Shown here: positions 1 through 5,435 of the stretch, in pieces | How positions within the stretch are numbered: the stretch's first letter is position 1 | How the letters are laid out: each line of letters begins with the position of its first letter | Assembly: GCA_023390705.1 (NCBI GenBank) | Contig: JAEWCI010000177.1 | Location: 1 to 5,515 of the forward strand | Reading direction: 5' to 3' | Length of the DNA: 5,515 nt | DNA from: Pseudomonadota bacterium | Lineage (GTDB): Bacteria; Pseudomonadota; Alphaproteobacteria; Acetobacterales; Acetobacteraceae | The notes under the pieces: generated by a model | Told to the model about the DNA's origin: nothing | The model's database searches: none | Seen by the model: only the letters and a program-made list of their open reading frames with translations | Translations under genes and position numbers: made by a program

Positions 1-3
1 GGG

Positions 4-20
4 CCGGGACGCCGCCCCGG
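4..20 (-). terminator. possible hairpin directly after the RTX gene stop
   Basis: Immediately downstream of the TGA of the beta-helix/RTX gene, the minus strand can form a 5-bp all-GC stem (CCGGG pairing with CCCGG) around a 7-base loop. Its position right after the stop fits the stem of an intrinsic terminator. The stem is short and the window ends before any T-tract could be seen, and chance GC hairpins are common in DNA of this composition. This is only a candidate. Confidence 0.2.
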
Positions 21-1460
21 TCAGGCGAAGAGGATATCCTGCCCCCCGAGTGAGGCCACGGTGACGCCGCTCAAGGTGGCAAGCTGGACATACCCGTTCC
101 CGCCACCATCCGCGTCAACCATCACCCGCAGTCCAGCGGAGGAGTCAACCAGCTTGACGTAGCCCCCCGACACAAGCTGCTGCTGGGTGAAGGCTTCCGC
201 GCCGAAGATCCCGGTCAACTGAATCTTGTCGCCCTGGGAGACGGAGAAGTCGGTGATCTTGTCCCCCCTTTCCGCCAGCGTGCGGAAGATGAAGAGGTCG
301 GCGCCGGAGCCCCCGGTCAAGGTGTCGGCGCCGGCCCCGCCGATGATCCTGTCATTCCCGGCGTTGCCATAGATGAGGTCGTTGCCGCTTCCCCCGTCTA
401 TCGTGTCGTCGCCGCCGTTGCCGTAGAGACGATCGGCACCGGCCAGACCACGGATCAGGTCGTTCCCGTCGCCCCCGCGCAGGATGTCGGCAGCCGAGGT
501 GCCGGTCAGCGTAAGACCGGACGGCGTTGGTTCGGACGGCGTTGTGGCCGACCAGGGGGATGAGGTGTCGATGGCCGGCTTGCTGGCGAGGAAGGTGGTT
601 CCCGAGACGCTGGCAGTGCCGGAAACGAGTTGGCTGGCCGTGAGCCCGAAGACCTTGGTATCGGCCATCGTGGCGGGAGCGCCCGCGGCGTTCCAGAGCA
701 GCGGGCCGCCGCCGGCCAATTCGTTGACCACCGTATTGCCCCGCATCGAGATGCTCGATCCCGCGTACAGGTTGCCTTCCGCCCCGAAGGAGACGATGGC
801 CGGGTTCTGGCTGTTCGCCCCCTGCTGGATCAGGTTGTTCTCCAGCACGACCCGCCCGCCATTGGGGACGTCGATGCTGTAGCTTGCGGTGCTGGAGAAG
901 TCGGCGATCCGGGAGTTGGTGATGACGGTTTCCGCAGCCCGGCTCTTGATCTGGTGCCCGACCGCGCTGTCGTGGAAGTAGCTGCTGTCGATGGTGACCT
1001 TCGCGATCCCGCCGACATAGATGCCGTGCGACCACCCATCGCTTGCGCTGTTGCGGGCGAACTCGCTGTTCCTGATGGTCAGCGTCGCGGTGGGATCGTA
1101 ATTGGTCAGGATTCCGGTCTGGTTGTCGTGGAAATAGCAGTTCAGAACGGTGAGATTGCCGCTCTGCAGCCGGATGCCCGCGCCGTTCATGTCGGCGACC
1201 TGCGCGCCGGAGAACTCGAACTGGCTGAAGGTCGCGTCCGTGTTGACGGTGAAGATCGCCTTCCCGTCCGGCGGTGGGACGGTAGCCTTCACATGAACCA
1301 TGCCGCCCACCCCCTGGAGGGTGATCCTGGCGTCGATGGTGGCGAAATCATTGACATAGGTGCCGGCCTGCACGGCAACGACATCGCCATCGCGCGCGGC
1401 GGCGACAGCCGCCGAAATGGTCGAGAACTGCTGTCCAATTCCAACTGTAAGCGTCGCCAT
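21..1460 (-). CDS. secreted right-handed beta-helix protein with C-terminal RTX repeats and type I secretion domain
   Basis: 479 residues from the ATG at 1460. I prefer this start because AAGGAGG lies 11 bases upstream and the protein then begins MATLTVGIGQQF; an in-frame ATG at 1544 would only add an unstructured 28-residue extension. Residues about 1-300 form a pectin-lyase-like parallel beta-helix: a DGDVVAVQAGTY opening, then recurring turns such as NCYFHDNQTGI, NSEFARN, DSSYFHDS, TNSRIADFSS and ENNLIQQG. A Pro/Ser/Thr linker (about 302-316) leads to about seven glycine-rich nonapeptides (about 329-391; GGDGNDLIR, GGSGNDLIY, GGAGADTLT), the RTX calcium-binding type. The tail, FIFRTLAERGDKITDF onward and ending GGQDILFA, resembles the C-terminal domain of serralysin-like type I substrates. 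No Sec signal peptide is seen, as expected for ABC/MFP/TolC export. I see no assignable lyase catalytic residues, so a polysaccharide lyase, a polysaccharide-binding matrix protein or an adhesin are all possible. No exporter genes lie in the window. Domain calls are strong; function is open. Confidence 0.93.
   Translation of the reverse strand: MATLTVGIGQQFSTISAAVAAARDGDVVAVQAGTYVNDFATIDARITLQGVGGMVHVKATVPPPDGKAIFTVNTDATFSQFEFSGAQVADMNGAGIRLQSGNLTVLNCYFHDNQTGILTNYDPTATLTIRNSEFARNSASDGWSHGIYVGGIAKVTIDSSYFHDSAVGHQIKSRAAETVITNSRIADFSSTASYSIDVPNGGRVVLENNLIQQGANSQNPAIVSFGAEGNLYAGSSISMRGNTVVNELAGGGPLLWNAAGAPATMADTKVFGLTASQLVSGTASVSGTTFLASKPAIDTSSPWSATTPSEPTPSGLTLTGTSAADILRGGDGNDLIRGLAGADRLYGNGGDDTIDGGSGNDLIYGNAGNDRIIGGAGADTLTGGSGADLFIFRTLAERGDKITDFSVSQGDKIQLTGIFGAEAFTQQQLVSGGYVKLVDSSAGLRVMVDADGGGNGYVQLATLSGVTVASLGGQDILFA
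518..544 (-). repeat. 15-bp tandem duplication in the interdomain linker
   Basis: CGGACGGCGTTG occurs twice on the plus strand (518-529 and 533-544), separated by three bases, a period of 15. Read on the coding strand it gives two TPS units (TTPSEPTPSG) in the linker between the beta-helix and the RTX block. It keeps the frame and looks like a slippage duplication that lengthened a flexible hinge. Confidence 0.7.
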
Positions 1461-1471
1461 TGTAGCTACGG

Positions 1472-1478
1472 CCTCCTT
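1472..1478 (-). promoter_or_regulatory. ribosome binding site of the RTX gene
   Basis: AAGGAGG on the minus strand, 11 bases before the ATG at 1460. It is a near-perfect anti-Shine-Dalgarno match, and it decides the start in favour of 1460 over the upstream in-frame ATG at 1544. Confidence 0.75.
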
Positions 1479-1543
1479 GTTTGAGGCCCTGGCGTCTCTC
1501 CCTGGCGGCCATCCGGATTGGTTCCGGTTCGGTCCGCCCGGCA

Positions 1544-1572
1544 ACTTTAGGTTGTCGGAGGGAGATATGCAA
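1544..1572 (-). promoter_or_regulatory. candidate promoter of the RTX gene
   Basis: On the minus strand TTGCAT (1567-1572) and TAAAGT (1544-1549) are separated by exactly 17 bases, resembling weak -35 and -10 elements. The region is noticeably richer in A/T than its surroundings. The implied start near 1537 gives a leader of about 75 bases and places the palindrome at 1604-1619 near -75. Each hexamer matches the consensus only partly, so the call is tentative. A weak core promoter would fit a need for an activator. Confidence 0.3.
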
Positions 1573-1603
1573 CTACAGGTTTATGGTCGTTGCCCATCTC
1601 TCC

Positions 1604-1619
1604 CTACCCGGAGGGGTAG
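1604..1619. promoter_or_regulatory. perfect 16-bp inverted repeat, possible NarL/FixJ-type operator
   Basis: CTACCCGGAGGGGTAG has two perfect 6-base arms (CTACCC/GGGTAG) around GGAG. On the minus strand it contains TACCCCT, which fits the NarL-family heptamer consensus TACYYMT; the opposite half, TACCCGG, fits less well. It lies 143 bases upstream of the RTX gene start and just upstream of the candidate promoter, where an activator of that family could bind. It is not followed by a T-tract on either strand, so a terminator reading is less attractive. The palindrome is directly visible; the regulator class is inference. Confidence 0.45.
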
Positions 1620-1874
1620 ATGAGCGCCATCAACAGGGTGCTGAAGAAGGGCGGGTGAGGGCTTTTCCGGCATGCGCGGGCATCTGCGCCTTGTGCTTCG
1701 ATCCACGCCTCTCTGACCAACTGGATTTCATGCGGTTTGAGATCGCCAGGGTACCCCTGGGTTCAGCCCGAGGGCAGGCGCCCCGCGATGACGCTGGAGG
1801 GGCTGGTAAGGGGTTTTTCGGCAGCCTGCCAAAGCGTGACGGTGGAGCATTCCCGCAGGGCCCGCCCGCCATGA
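1620..1874. other. intergenic stretch without a recognisable gene
   Basis: About 255 bases between the palindrome upstream of the RTX gene and the recognisable part of the transposase relic. Open frames cross it on both strands, but their translations are low-complexity Ala/Gly/Pro/Arg strings with no family resemblance and no good ribosome binding site. The one local structure is an inverted repeat at 1746-1760 (CCAGGG, TAC, CCCTGG). The stretch could be the eroded upstream part of the transposase relic, but I could not read that in any frame. Confidence 0.5.
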
Positions 1875-2100
1875 CCGCCAAGGCTGCTTCACAGCCAGGC
1901 CGTCCCTGACGTGCCGCGCACCGACAACGGCCTTGAGCCGTTGTTCGGCAGGCACTGTTGCCACGAGCGTCGGGCAACCAACCCTTGATCCTGCCCCCGG
2001 CCGGGTGCCGCTTCCCGGGCGCGTGGCGAGTGTCGCGGATTATTTGCCCGGCAGGCGCTTTCGCTGCCGCAGTACCGGCCTTGCCGGGTATCAGGCAGCC
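1875..2100 (+). pseudogene. degraded transposase C-terminus (insertion sequence relic)
   Basis: The plus-strand frame through 1911 reads VPDVPRTDNGLEPLFGR followed by HCCHERRAT, then stops at 1986-1988. This resembles a transposase C-terminal region I recall with the pattern PRTNNDLE.LFG...YHERRATGR. After the stop, the frame through 1933 continues with PAPGRVPLPGRVASVADYL and ends near LAGYQAA. That matches what usually follows in the same family (a SPALVLRGSVRLVAA-like stretch, then a LAxW region), so a frameshift near 1983 is likely. Upstream the first frame is closed by a stop at 1872-1874, and the N-terminal and central domains are not recognisable. No terminal inverted repeats or target duplication are visible. 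Family resemblance is from memory; the relic is certainly non-functional if correctly identified. Confidence 0.5.
2050..2068 (-). terminator. weak hairpin downstream of the HupE-like gene
   Basis: On the minus strand, starting 22 bases past the HupE-like stop, GGCAGCG can pair with CGCCTGCC (7 bp with one bulged C) around an AAAG loop. A second bulged stem (TACCCGGC with GCCGGTA) lies between it and the stop. Neither is followed by a T-run, only by GGGCAAATAA, so an intrinsic terminator is doubtful. Confidence 0.2.
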
Positions 2101-2705
2101 AGCGCCATGACCAGTGCAATGGCGCCGACACCGGCGGCGCCGGCTCCAGCCAATTGTCGGACCGGAGCCGAGAGGTGACGCCGGAGCAACGCCGCGCCGA
2201 TGCCGATGAAGCCCTGCACCAGTACAAGGGTCAGCAGGTAGGCGACCACCACGCCCCCCGGAGATCCCTCGACGGCTTCAGCGAGCGCCTGGCCATGGAA
2301 GAGGCCCGCCGCTGCGAGGGCCATGGTCAGCAGTCCCGGACGGAGCCTCGCCTCTCCCGATCGCCCTAGGAGCAGCGCGCCCAGGGCTAGCGTGGTGAAC
2401 GCCACCACCGCTTCCACCGGCCCGAGCCCGATGCCCGCGAGGAACAGGGCGGCTCCAGCCAGGCCGGCGACCAGGAAGGCGGGCAGCGCCGCCGATGCCC
2501 GCGGCTCCCGCGCGGCGCCTGCGAGGAACCCCGCCGCGATGAGGAAGGCGAAGTGGTCCAACCCGATCACGGGATGCGCCACGCCGGACAGGACACCTTC
2601 AAGGAGCGTCGCGGGGGCCGCCCCACCCATGGGATGATGGGCAAGCGCGGGCAGGGGCAAGGCCAGCCCGGCGCTGGTGAAAGCGAGCATTCGCACGGCG
2701 CGCAT
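2091..2705 (-). CDS. HupE/UreJ-family membrane protein (putative nickel/cobalt transporter)
   Basis: 204 residues from the ATG at 2705, close to the family's usual length of about 200. Residues 1-22 form a typical signal peptide (basic MRAVR, hydrophobic core, ALA cleavage site), so the mature protein would begin with a His-rich HHPMGG end. HPVIGLDH at 44-51 is the family's conserved His/Asp motif in the first membrane segment, a likely metal ligand set. Further hydrophobic segments cover about 72-92, 98-114, 122-140, 150-174 and 183-203; a His-Gly pair (137-138) and E143 are polar residues in or near these segments. HupE/UreJ proteins are linked to nickel or cobalt uptake for hydrogenase, urease or cobalamin; none of these is in the window, so the substrate is unknown. 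GAGGGGGG (2713-2720) sits 7 bases before this ATG. An alternative ATG at 2747 also has a good site, AGGGAGAGG at 2756-2764, and would add 14 residues (MNIPGSNTAEGGPA). The gene follows the halogenase-like gene on the same strand after an 82- to 124-base gap with no clear terminator. Confidence 0.85.
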   Translation of the reverse strand: MRAVRMLAFTSAGLALPLPALAHHPMGGAAPATLLEGVLSGVAHPVIGLDHFAFLIAAGFLAGAAREPRASAALPAFLVAGLAGAALFLAGIGLGPVEAVVAFTTLALGALLLGRSGEARLRPGLLTMALAAAGLFHGQALAEAVEGSPGGVVVAYLLTLVLVQGFIGIGAALLRRHLSAPVRQLAGAGAAGVGAIALVMALAA

Positions 2706-2829
2706 GGCGGGTCCCCCCTCGGCGGTGTTGCTGCCGGGGATATTCATGGCAAGTGCCTCTCCCTGCAACCGTCCGCAGCCTGTGCCCCTGGGCCGGAGCC
2801 GCGGAGCCTTCGTGCTCATGCCGGCCCGG

Positions 2830-4146
2830 CTATTCCGCCGCGGCGGGCTGCGGGGGTGGCGGGGCCGCTTCGGGCATCTCGGGGCCGAGGCCCATCCGGT
2901 GCAGCAGGGACAGGCCGTGGAATACGGCCTTGAAGGCCAGGATCGGCACCACCGCGCGCAGCTCGCCACGGAGATTGCCGGCCAGCATGTTGATGATCCC
3001 GTCGCGCATCCACAGCGTGTTGCGCGGCGCCATGAACAGCGACCGCATGACCGGGTCGTTGATGCGGTAGATCAGCCAACTGATGCTGTCCATCGCGCGG
3101 GCCAGTTCCCGGTTGGTGCGGGCCGCCAGCCTGCGGCCGCGCGCCGGGTTGTCCAGCCAGGCATCGGCCGCCGCGGCCCCAAGCTCCCCGGCGGTCATGG
3201 CCATCAGCACGCCAGTCGAGAACATCGGGTCCACGAAGCCATAGGCATCGCCGATCATCAGGAAGGCGTCGCCATGGCCCTGGCGGGCGCGGTAGCTGTA
3301 ATTGCCGGTGCTGTAGATTTCGGAAACCATCTCCGCGCCCCGCGTCCGGGCGGCCACGGTGGGGCTGCCGGCGATGCGCGCCAGGAACAGGTCGCGCGTG
3401 CTGCGATGTCCAGCCCCCTGGCGGCCCTTCCAGGCGGACTGGTTGCCGACGAAGCCGATGCTCATGATGTCGCCGGGGAGCGGGATCAGCCAGAACCAGC
3501 CATCCTCCGCCAGATGGATGCTGATATAGCCGTCCAGCTCGCCGCGCCGCCGCTCCACGCCGCGGAAATGCGCATAGACCGCGGCGGTGTTGTTGTACTT
3601 GTTGGACTCCTTCACCTGCATGCGGCCGGCCAGGAAGGTGTCGCGGCCGGAAGCGTCGATCAGGTAGCGCGGCCTGATCTCCAGCTCCGTCCCCGCCGCG
3701 TCGCGCGCCGTGACGGTCAGGCGTTCCCCAGGCGCGGCGAAGCGGATATCCGTCGCGCGGGTGTTCTCCAGCATGGTCGCGCCACGGCGCCGCGCATTGG
3801 CGAAGAGCAGCGCATCGAAATCGGCGCGCTTCACCTGCCAGGCATGGGTCCGGGTCCGGTTCAGCGCCTCGGCGAAGGGGAAGGCACAACTGCGCCCGGT
3901 GCGGTCGGAGACGAACTCCGCGCCGGGCTTGTGGACGCCGATGCCCCGCACCTCCTCCAGCACACCCAGCCGCTCGAAGATGTCGAGATTGCGCGGCAGG
4001 AGGCTCTCGCCGATATGGAAGCGGGGATGCGCCTCGCGCTCCACCAACGTGACTTGGCGTCCTGCCATGGCCAGCAGCGCCGCGGCGGTGGAGCCGGCGG
4101 GGCCGCCGCCGATGATCGCCACATCGGGGAAGCAGGGGTCGGGCAT
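2830..4146 (-). CDS. flavin-dependent halogenase-like FAD oxidoreductase
   Basis: 438 residues from the ATG at 4146, chosen because ACGGAGG (4157-4163) lies 10 bases upstream and the Rossmann strand starts at once (DVAIIGGGPAGS, 8-19; GxGxxG FAD motif). E36 ends the second strand (VTLVER) and would bind the ribose. FHIGESLLP (43-51) is the typical flavin-halogenase segment. K73 in KPGAEF matches the KxGxxF context of the catalytic lysine of this superfamily. WFWLIP (217-222) is the WxWxIP signature, GD lies at 299-300, and FVDPMFSTG (304-312) fits the FxxPxxSxG motif thought to couple flavin and active site. The C-terminal third is helical with hydrophobic stretches (about 358-410) and a Pro/Ala tail. 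The expected reaction is FADH2- and O2-dependent halogenation of an aromatic or carrier-bound substrate; a separate flavin reductase would be needed and is not seen here. Some relatives are annotated only as NAD(P)/FAD-dependent oxidoreductases and may act otherwise. It follows the fabG-like gene on the same strand, implying a tailoring step on the same pathway product. An in-frame ATG at 4275 would add 43 low-complexity residues and is unlikely. Confidence 0.88.
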   Translation of the reverse strand: MPDPCFPDVAIIGGGPAGSTAAALLAMAGRQVTLVEREAHPRFHIGESLLPRNLDIFERLGVLEEVRGIGVHKPGAEFVSDRTGRSCAFPFAEALNRTRTHAWQVKRADFDALLFANARRRGATMLENTRATDIRFAAPGERLTVTARDAAGTELEIRPRYLIDASGRDTFLAGRMQVKESNKYNNTAAVYAHFRGVERRRGELDGYISIHLAEDGWFWLIPLPGDIMSIGFVGNQSAWKGRQGAGHRSTRDLFLARIAGSPTVAARTRGAEMVSEIYSTGNYSYRARQGHGDAFLMIGDAYGFVDPMFSTGVLMAMTAGELGAAAADAWLDNPARGRRLAARTNRELARAMDSISWLIYRINDPVMRSLFMAPRNTLWMRDGIINMLAGNLRGELRAVVPILAFKAVFHGLSLLHRMGLGPEMPEAAPPPPQPAAAE

Positions 4147-4156
4147 GGTGCGGAAG

Positions 4157-4163
4157 CCTCCGT
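4157..4163 (-). promoter_or_regulatory. ribosome binding site of the halogenase-like gene
   Basis: ACGGAGG on the minus strand, 10 bases before the ATG at 4146. It supports this start over the in-frame ATG at 4275 and shows that this gene, unlike the two before it, has its own initiation signal rather than depending on stop/start overlap. Confidence 0.6.
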
Positions 4164-4197
4164 TGCCGGCCGCGGTCAGGGCTTCCTGGGTATCGCC

Positions 4198-4242
4198 GGC
4201 ACCCCCGCCGCGACAAGGGGGAAAGGTGCCATCATCGCGGCG
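4198..4242 (-). promoter_or_regulatory. leader with two mutually exclusive hairpins
   Basis: In the 138-base gap before the halogenase-like gene, an 8-bp perfect inverted repeat (CGCCGCGA at 4206-4213, TCGCGGCG at 4235-4242) encloses a 21-base loop and extends by CCC/GGG after one mismatch. A competing stem joins GGCACC (4198-4203) with GGTGCC (4225-4230), with a C-run facing a G-run inside. The two stems share bases and cannot coexist. In a translational or transcriptional control leader such switching would matter, but GC-rich DNA makes chance pairing common. Confidence 0.3.
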
Positions 4243-4284
4243 CGGGGCAGCGCCCTGGCCCTGGCCCCTGGCCATGGCCTGTCG

Positions 4285-5004
4285 TCATGCCATGCCGCCA
4301 TTGATCGAGATCACCTGGCCGGTGATGTAGGCCGCCCGTTCGGAGACGAGAAAGCCGATGAGCTCCGCCACTTCCTCCGGCGTGCCGGCGCGCCGCATCG
4401 GCACGATCTCGGCGATGCGCTTCTGGTCGAGAACAGCTTCGGTGGCGGGGGAGGCGATGATGCCGGGCGCCACGGCATTCACCGTCAAGCCGCGGCTCGC
4501 CACCTCCCGCGCCAGGGACTTCACCGCGCCGATCAGCCCGGCCTTGGCCGCGCCGTAATTCACCTGGCCCCGGTTGCCGAGCAGCGCGGTCACCGAGGAC
4601 AGCGCGATGATGCGCCCCCAGCGCGTGCCGATCATCGGCAGCAGCAGCGGCTGCACCGCGGCGTAGAAGCCGCCCAGGGAAACATCCAGCACGCCCCGCC
4701 ACTGGTCCTCCGTCATGCCGGCCATCGGCACGTCCTGATGCGTGCCGGCATTGTGCACCACCACCTGCGGCACCCCGCCTTCCAGCAGCCGCAGCATCGC
4801 GGCACGCGTGGCGGCGATATCGCCGAGGTCGCAGGCCAGGGCCTCGGCGCTGCTCCCGCCGGCCCGCAATTCCCCAACCAGGGCCTCGGCCCGCGCCGGC
4901 CCGGCATGGGCATGCACGATCACATGATGCCCGTCCGCGGCCAGCCGCCGGCAGATGGCGGCGCCGAGCGGGCTGGCGCCGCCGGTGACCAGCGCCCGCC
5001 TCAT
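4285..5004 (-). CDS. fabG: 3-oxoacyl-ACP reductase, FabG-like SDR of an aryl-polyene-type cassette
   Basis: 239 residues, a classical short-chain dehydrogenase/reductase expected to reduce a carrier-bound beta-ketoacyl chain with NAD(P)H in the cytoplasm. The nucleotide loop is TGGASPLG (7-14), D59 lies in the ACDL segment that contacts adenine, and NAG is at 85-87. The catalytic Ser137, Tyr150 and Lys154 (SSV, YGAAK) align with S138, Y151 and K155 of E. coli FabG, as does the SLAREVASRG stretch and the GGM C-terminus. Two deviations: the middle glycine of the TGxxxGxG loop is proline (P12), and the fourth tetrad residue, Asn112 in E. coli, is Ser109 (DVSLGG). The ATG overlaps the dehydratase stop (ATGA, 5001-5004), so translation is probably coupled. 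The pairing with an ApeP-like dehydratase argues for a specialised polyene ketoreductase (ApeQ role) rather than the housekeeping FabG. Recognition as SDR is secure; the pathway is inferred from neighbours. Confidence 0.92.
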   Translation of the reverse strand: MRRALVTGGASPLGAAICRRLAADGHHVIVHAHAGPARAEALVGELRAGGSSAEALACDLGDIAATRAAMLRLLEGGVPQVVVHNAGTHQDVPMAGMTEDQWRGVLDVSLGGFYAAVQPLLLPMIGTRWGRIIALSSVTALLGNRGQVNYGAAKAGLIGAVKSLAREVASRGLTVNAVAPGIIASPATEAVLDQKRIAEIVPMRRAGTPEEVAELIGFLVSERAAYITGQVISINGGMA

Positions 5005-5435
5005 GCCGGAAGCGGCAGCATGATCACGGCGCTGCCGGAGAGCAGCGGCTGCCCGGCCTCCGCGCGGATGTCGAAGCTGTAGATCAAGCCGCGCTCCTCC
5101 TGCCGTTCCTGCCGGGCGGCGATGCGCAGCCGGCCCAGCGATGCGTCGTCCAGCCGCTCCACCAGCAAGGCCACCTCGCGCAGGCTGGCGAGATAGCCGG
5201 CCGGCTGCGGCCGTCCGCCCCGGGTCAGCGCGCCATGCAGCGCCGCCGCCTGCAGCCCGTATTCGATGCCGGCCAGGGCCGCCAGCCTGCCCCTGCTGCG
5301 CAGCGGATTGGCGGCATCCAGGTGGGAGCCGGCGCGGCAGGCAATGCCCTGGGCGTCCCAGGCCTCGACCTCGTCCAGCAGCACCATGGCGCCGCCATGC
5401 GGCACCAGATCCGCAATCGCGGCCCGGTTGATCAC
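5001..5435 (-). CDS. ApeP-family hot-dog 3-hydroxyacyl-ACP dehydratase
   Basis: 144 residues with a GTG start at 5435. The GTG overlaps the previous gene's TGA by sharing GTGA; no strong Shine-Dalgarno precedes it, consistent with coupled translation. The N-terminus carries PHGGAMVLLDEV (12-23), the opening strand signature shared by FabZ/FabA-like dehydratases. SHLDAANPLR (37-46) and GIEYGLQAAALHG (56-68, the central hot-dog helix) follow; H38 and E58 are the likely catalytic pair by analogy with FabZ, although their spacing is wider because of an insertion. PAGYLASLREV (78-88) and GLIYSFDI (116-123) form later sheet strands. This pattern and length match the dehydratases of aryl-polyene clusters (ApeP type), which remove water from 3-hydroxyacyl-ACP to build the conjugated chain. 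The next gene, a FabG-like ketoreductase, overlaps by four bases. The family call comes from remembered resemblance, so it is good but not certain. Confidence 0.82.
   Translation of the reverse strand: MINRAAIADLVPHGGAMVLLDEVEAWDAQGIACRAGSHLDAANPLRSRGRLAALAGIEYGLQAAALHGALTRGGRPQPAGYLASLREVALLVERLDDASLGRLRIAARQERQEERGLIYSFDIRAEAGQPLLSGSAVIMLPLPA

Noticed and set aside
329..490. Glycine-rich periodic DNA that could suggest a CRISPR or satellite array
   Set aside because: The 27-base periodicity comes from the RTX nonapeptides; units are degenerate at DNA level and there are no spacers.
1461..1544. N-terminal extension of the RTX protein to the ATG at 1544
   Set aside because: The 28 added residues are polar and featureless, would run over the strong AAGGAGG at 1472-1478, and would begin right at the candidate -10 element.
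1604..1619. The 16-bp palindrome as an intrinsic terminator
   Set aside because: There is no T-run on either strand after it and no gene ends into it; a regulatory site fits better.
1630..1977. A 115-codon minus-strand frame in the intergenic stretch
   Set aside because: It shows no family resemblance and a Cys/Arg/Pro-rich composition, and is antisense to the transposase relic in its right part.
2816..4216. A 466-codon minus-strand frame overlapping the halogenase-like gene
   Set aside because: It is a frame-shifted shadow rich in Arg, Gly and Pro; all flavin motifs lie in the frame that begins at 4146.
4147..4275. N-terminal extension of the halogenase-like protein to the ATG at 4275
   Set aside because: The extra 43 residues are Gly/Ala/Arg low complexity, the FAD strand starts naturally after 4146, and 4146 has a good ribosome binding site.
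4268..4278. GGCCATGGCC palindrome after the reductase stop
   Set aside because: Short and made of common GC-rich words next to repeated CCCTGGCC units; no reason to read it as an operator.
2677..5082. An 801-codon open frame on the plus strand across the cassette
   Set aside because: It is antisense to three well-recognised genes. Its translation is His/Arg/Ala/Gly-rich low complexity with no domain, as expected from the complement of GC-rich coding DNA.
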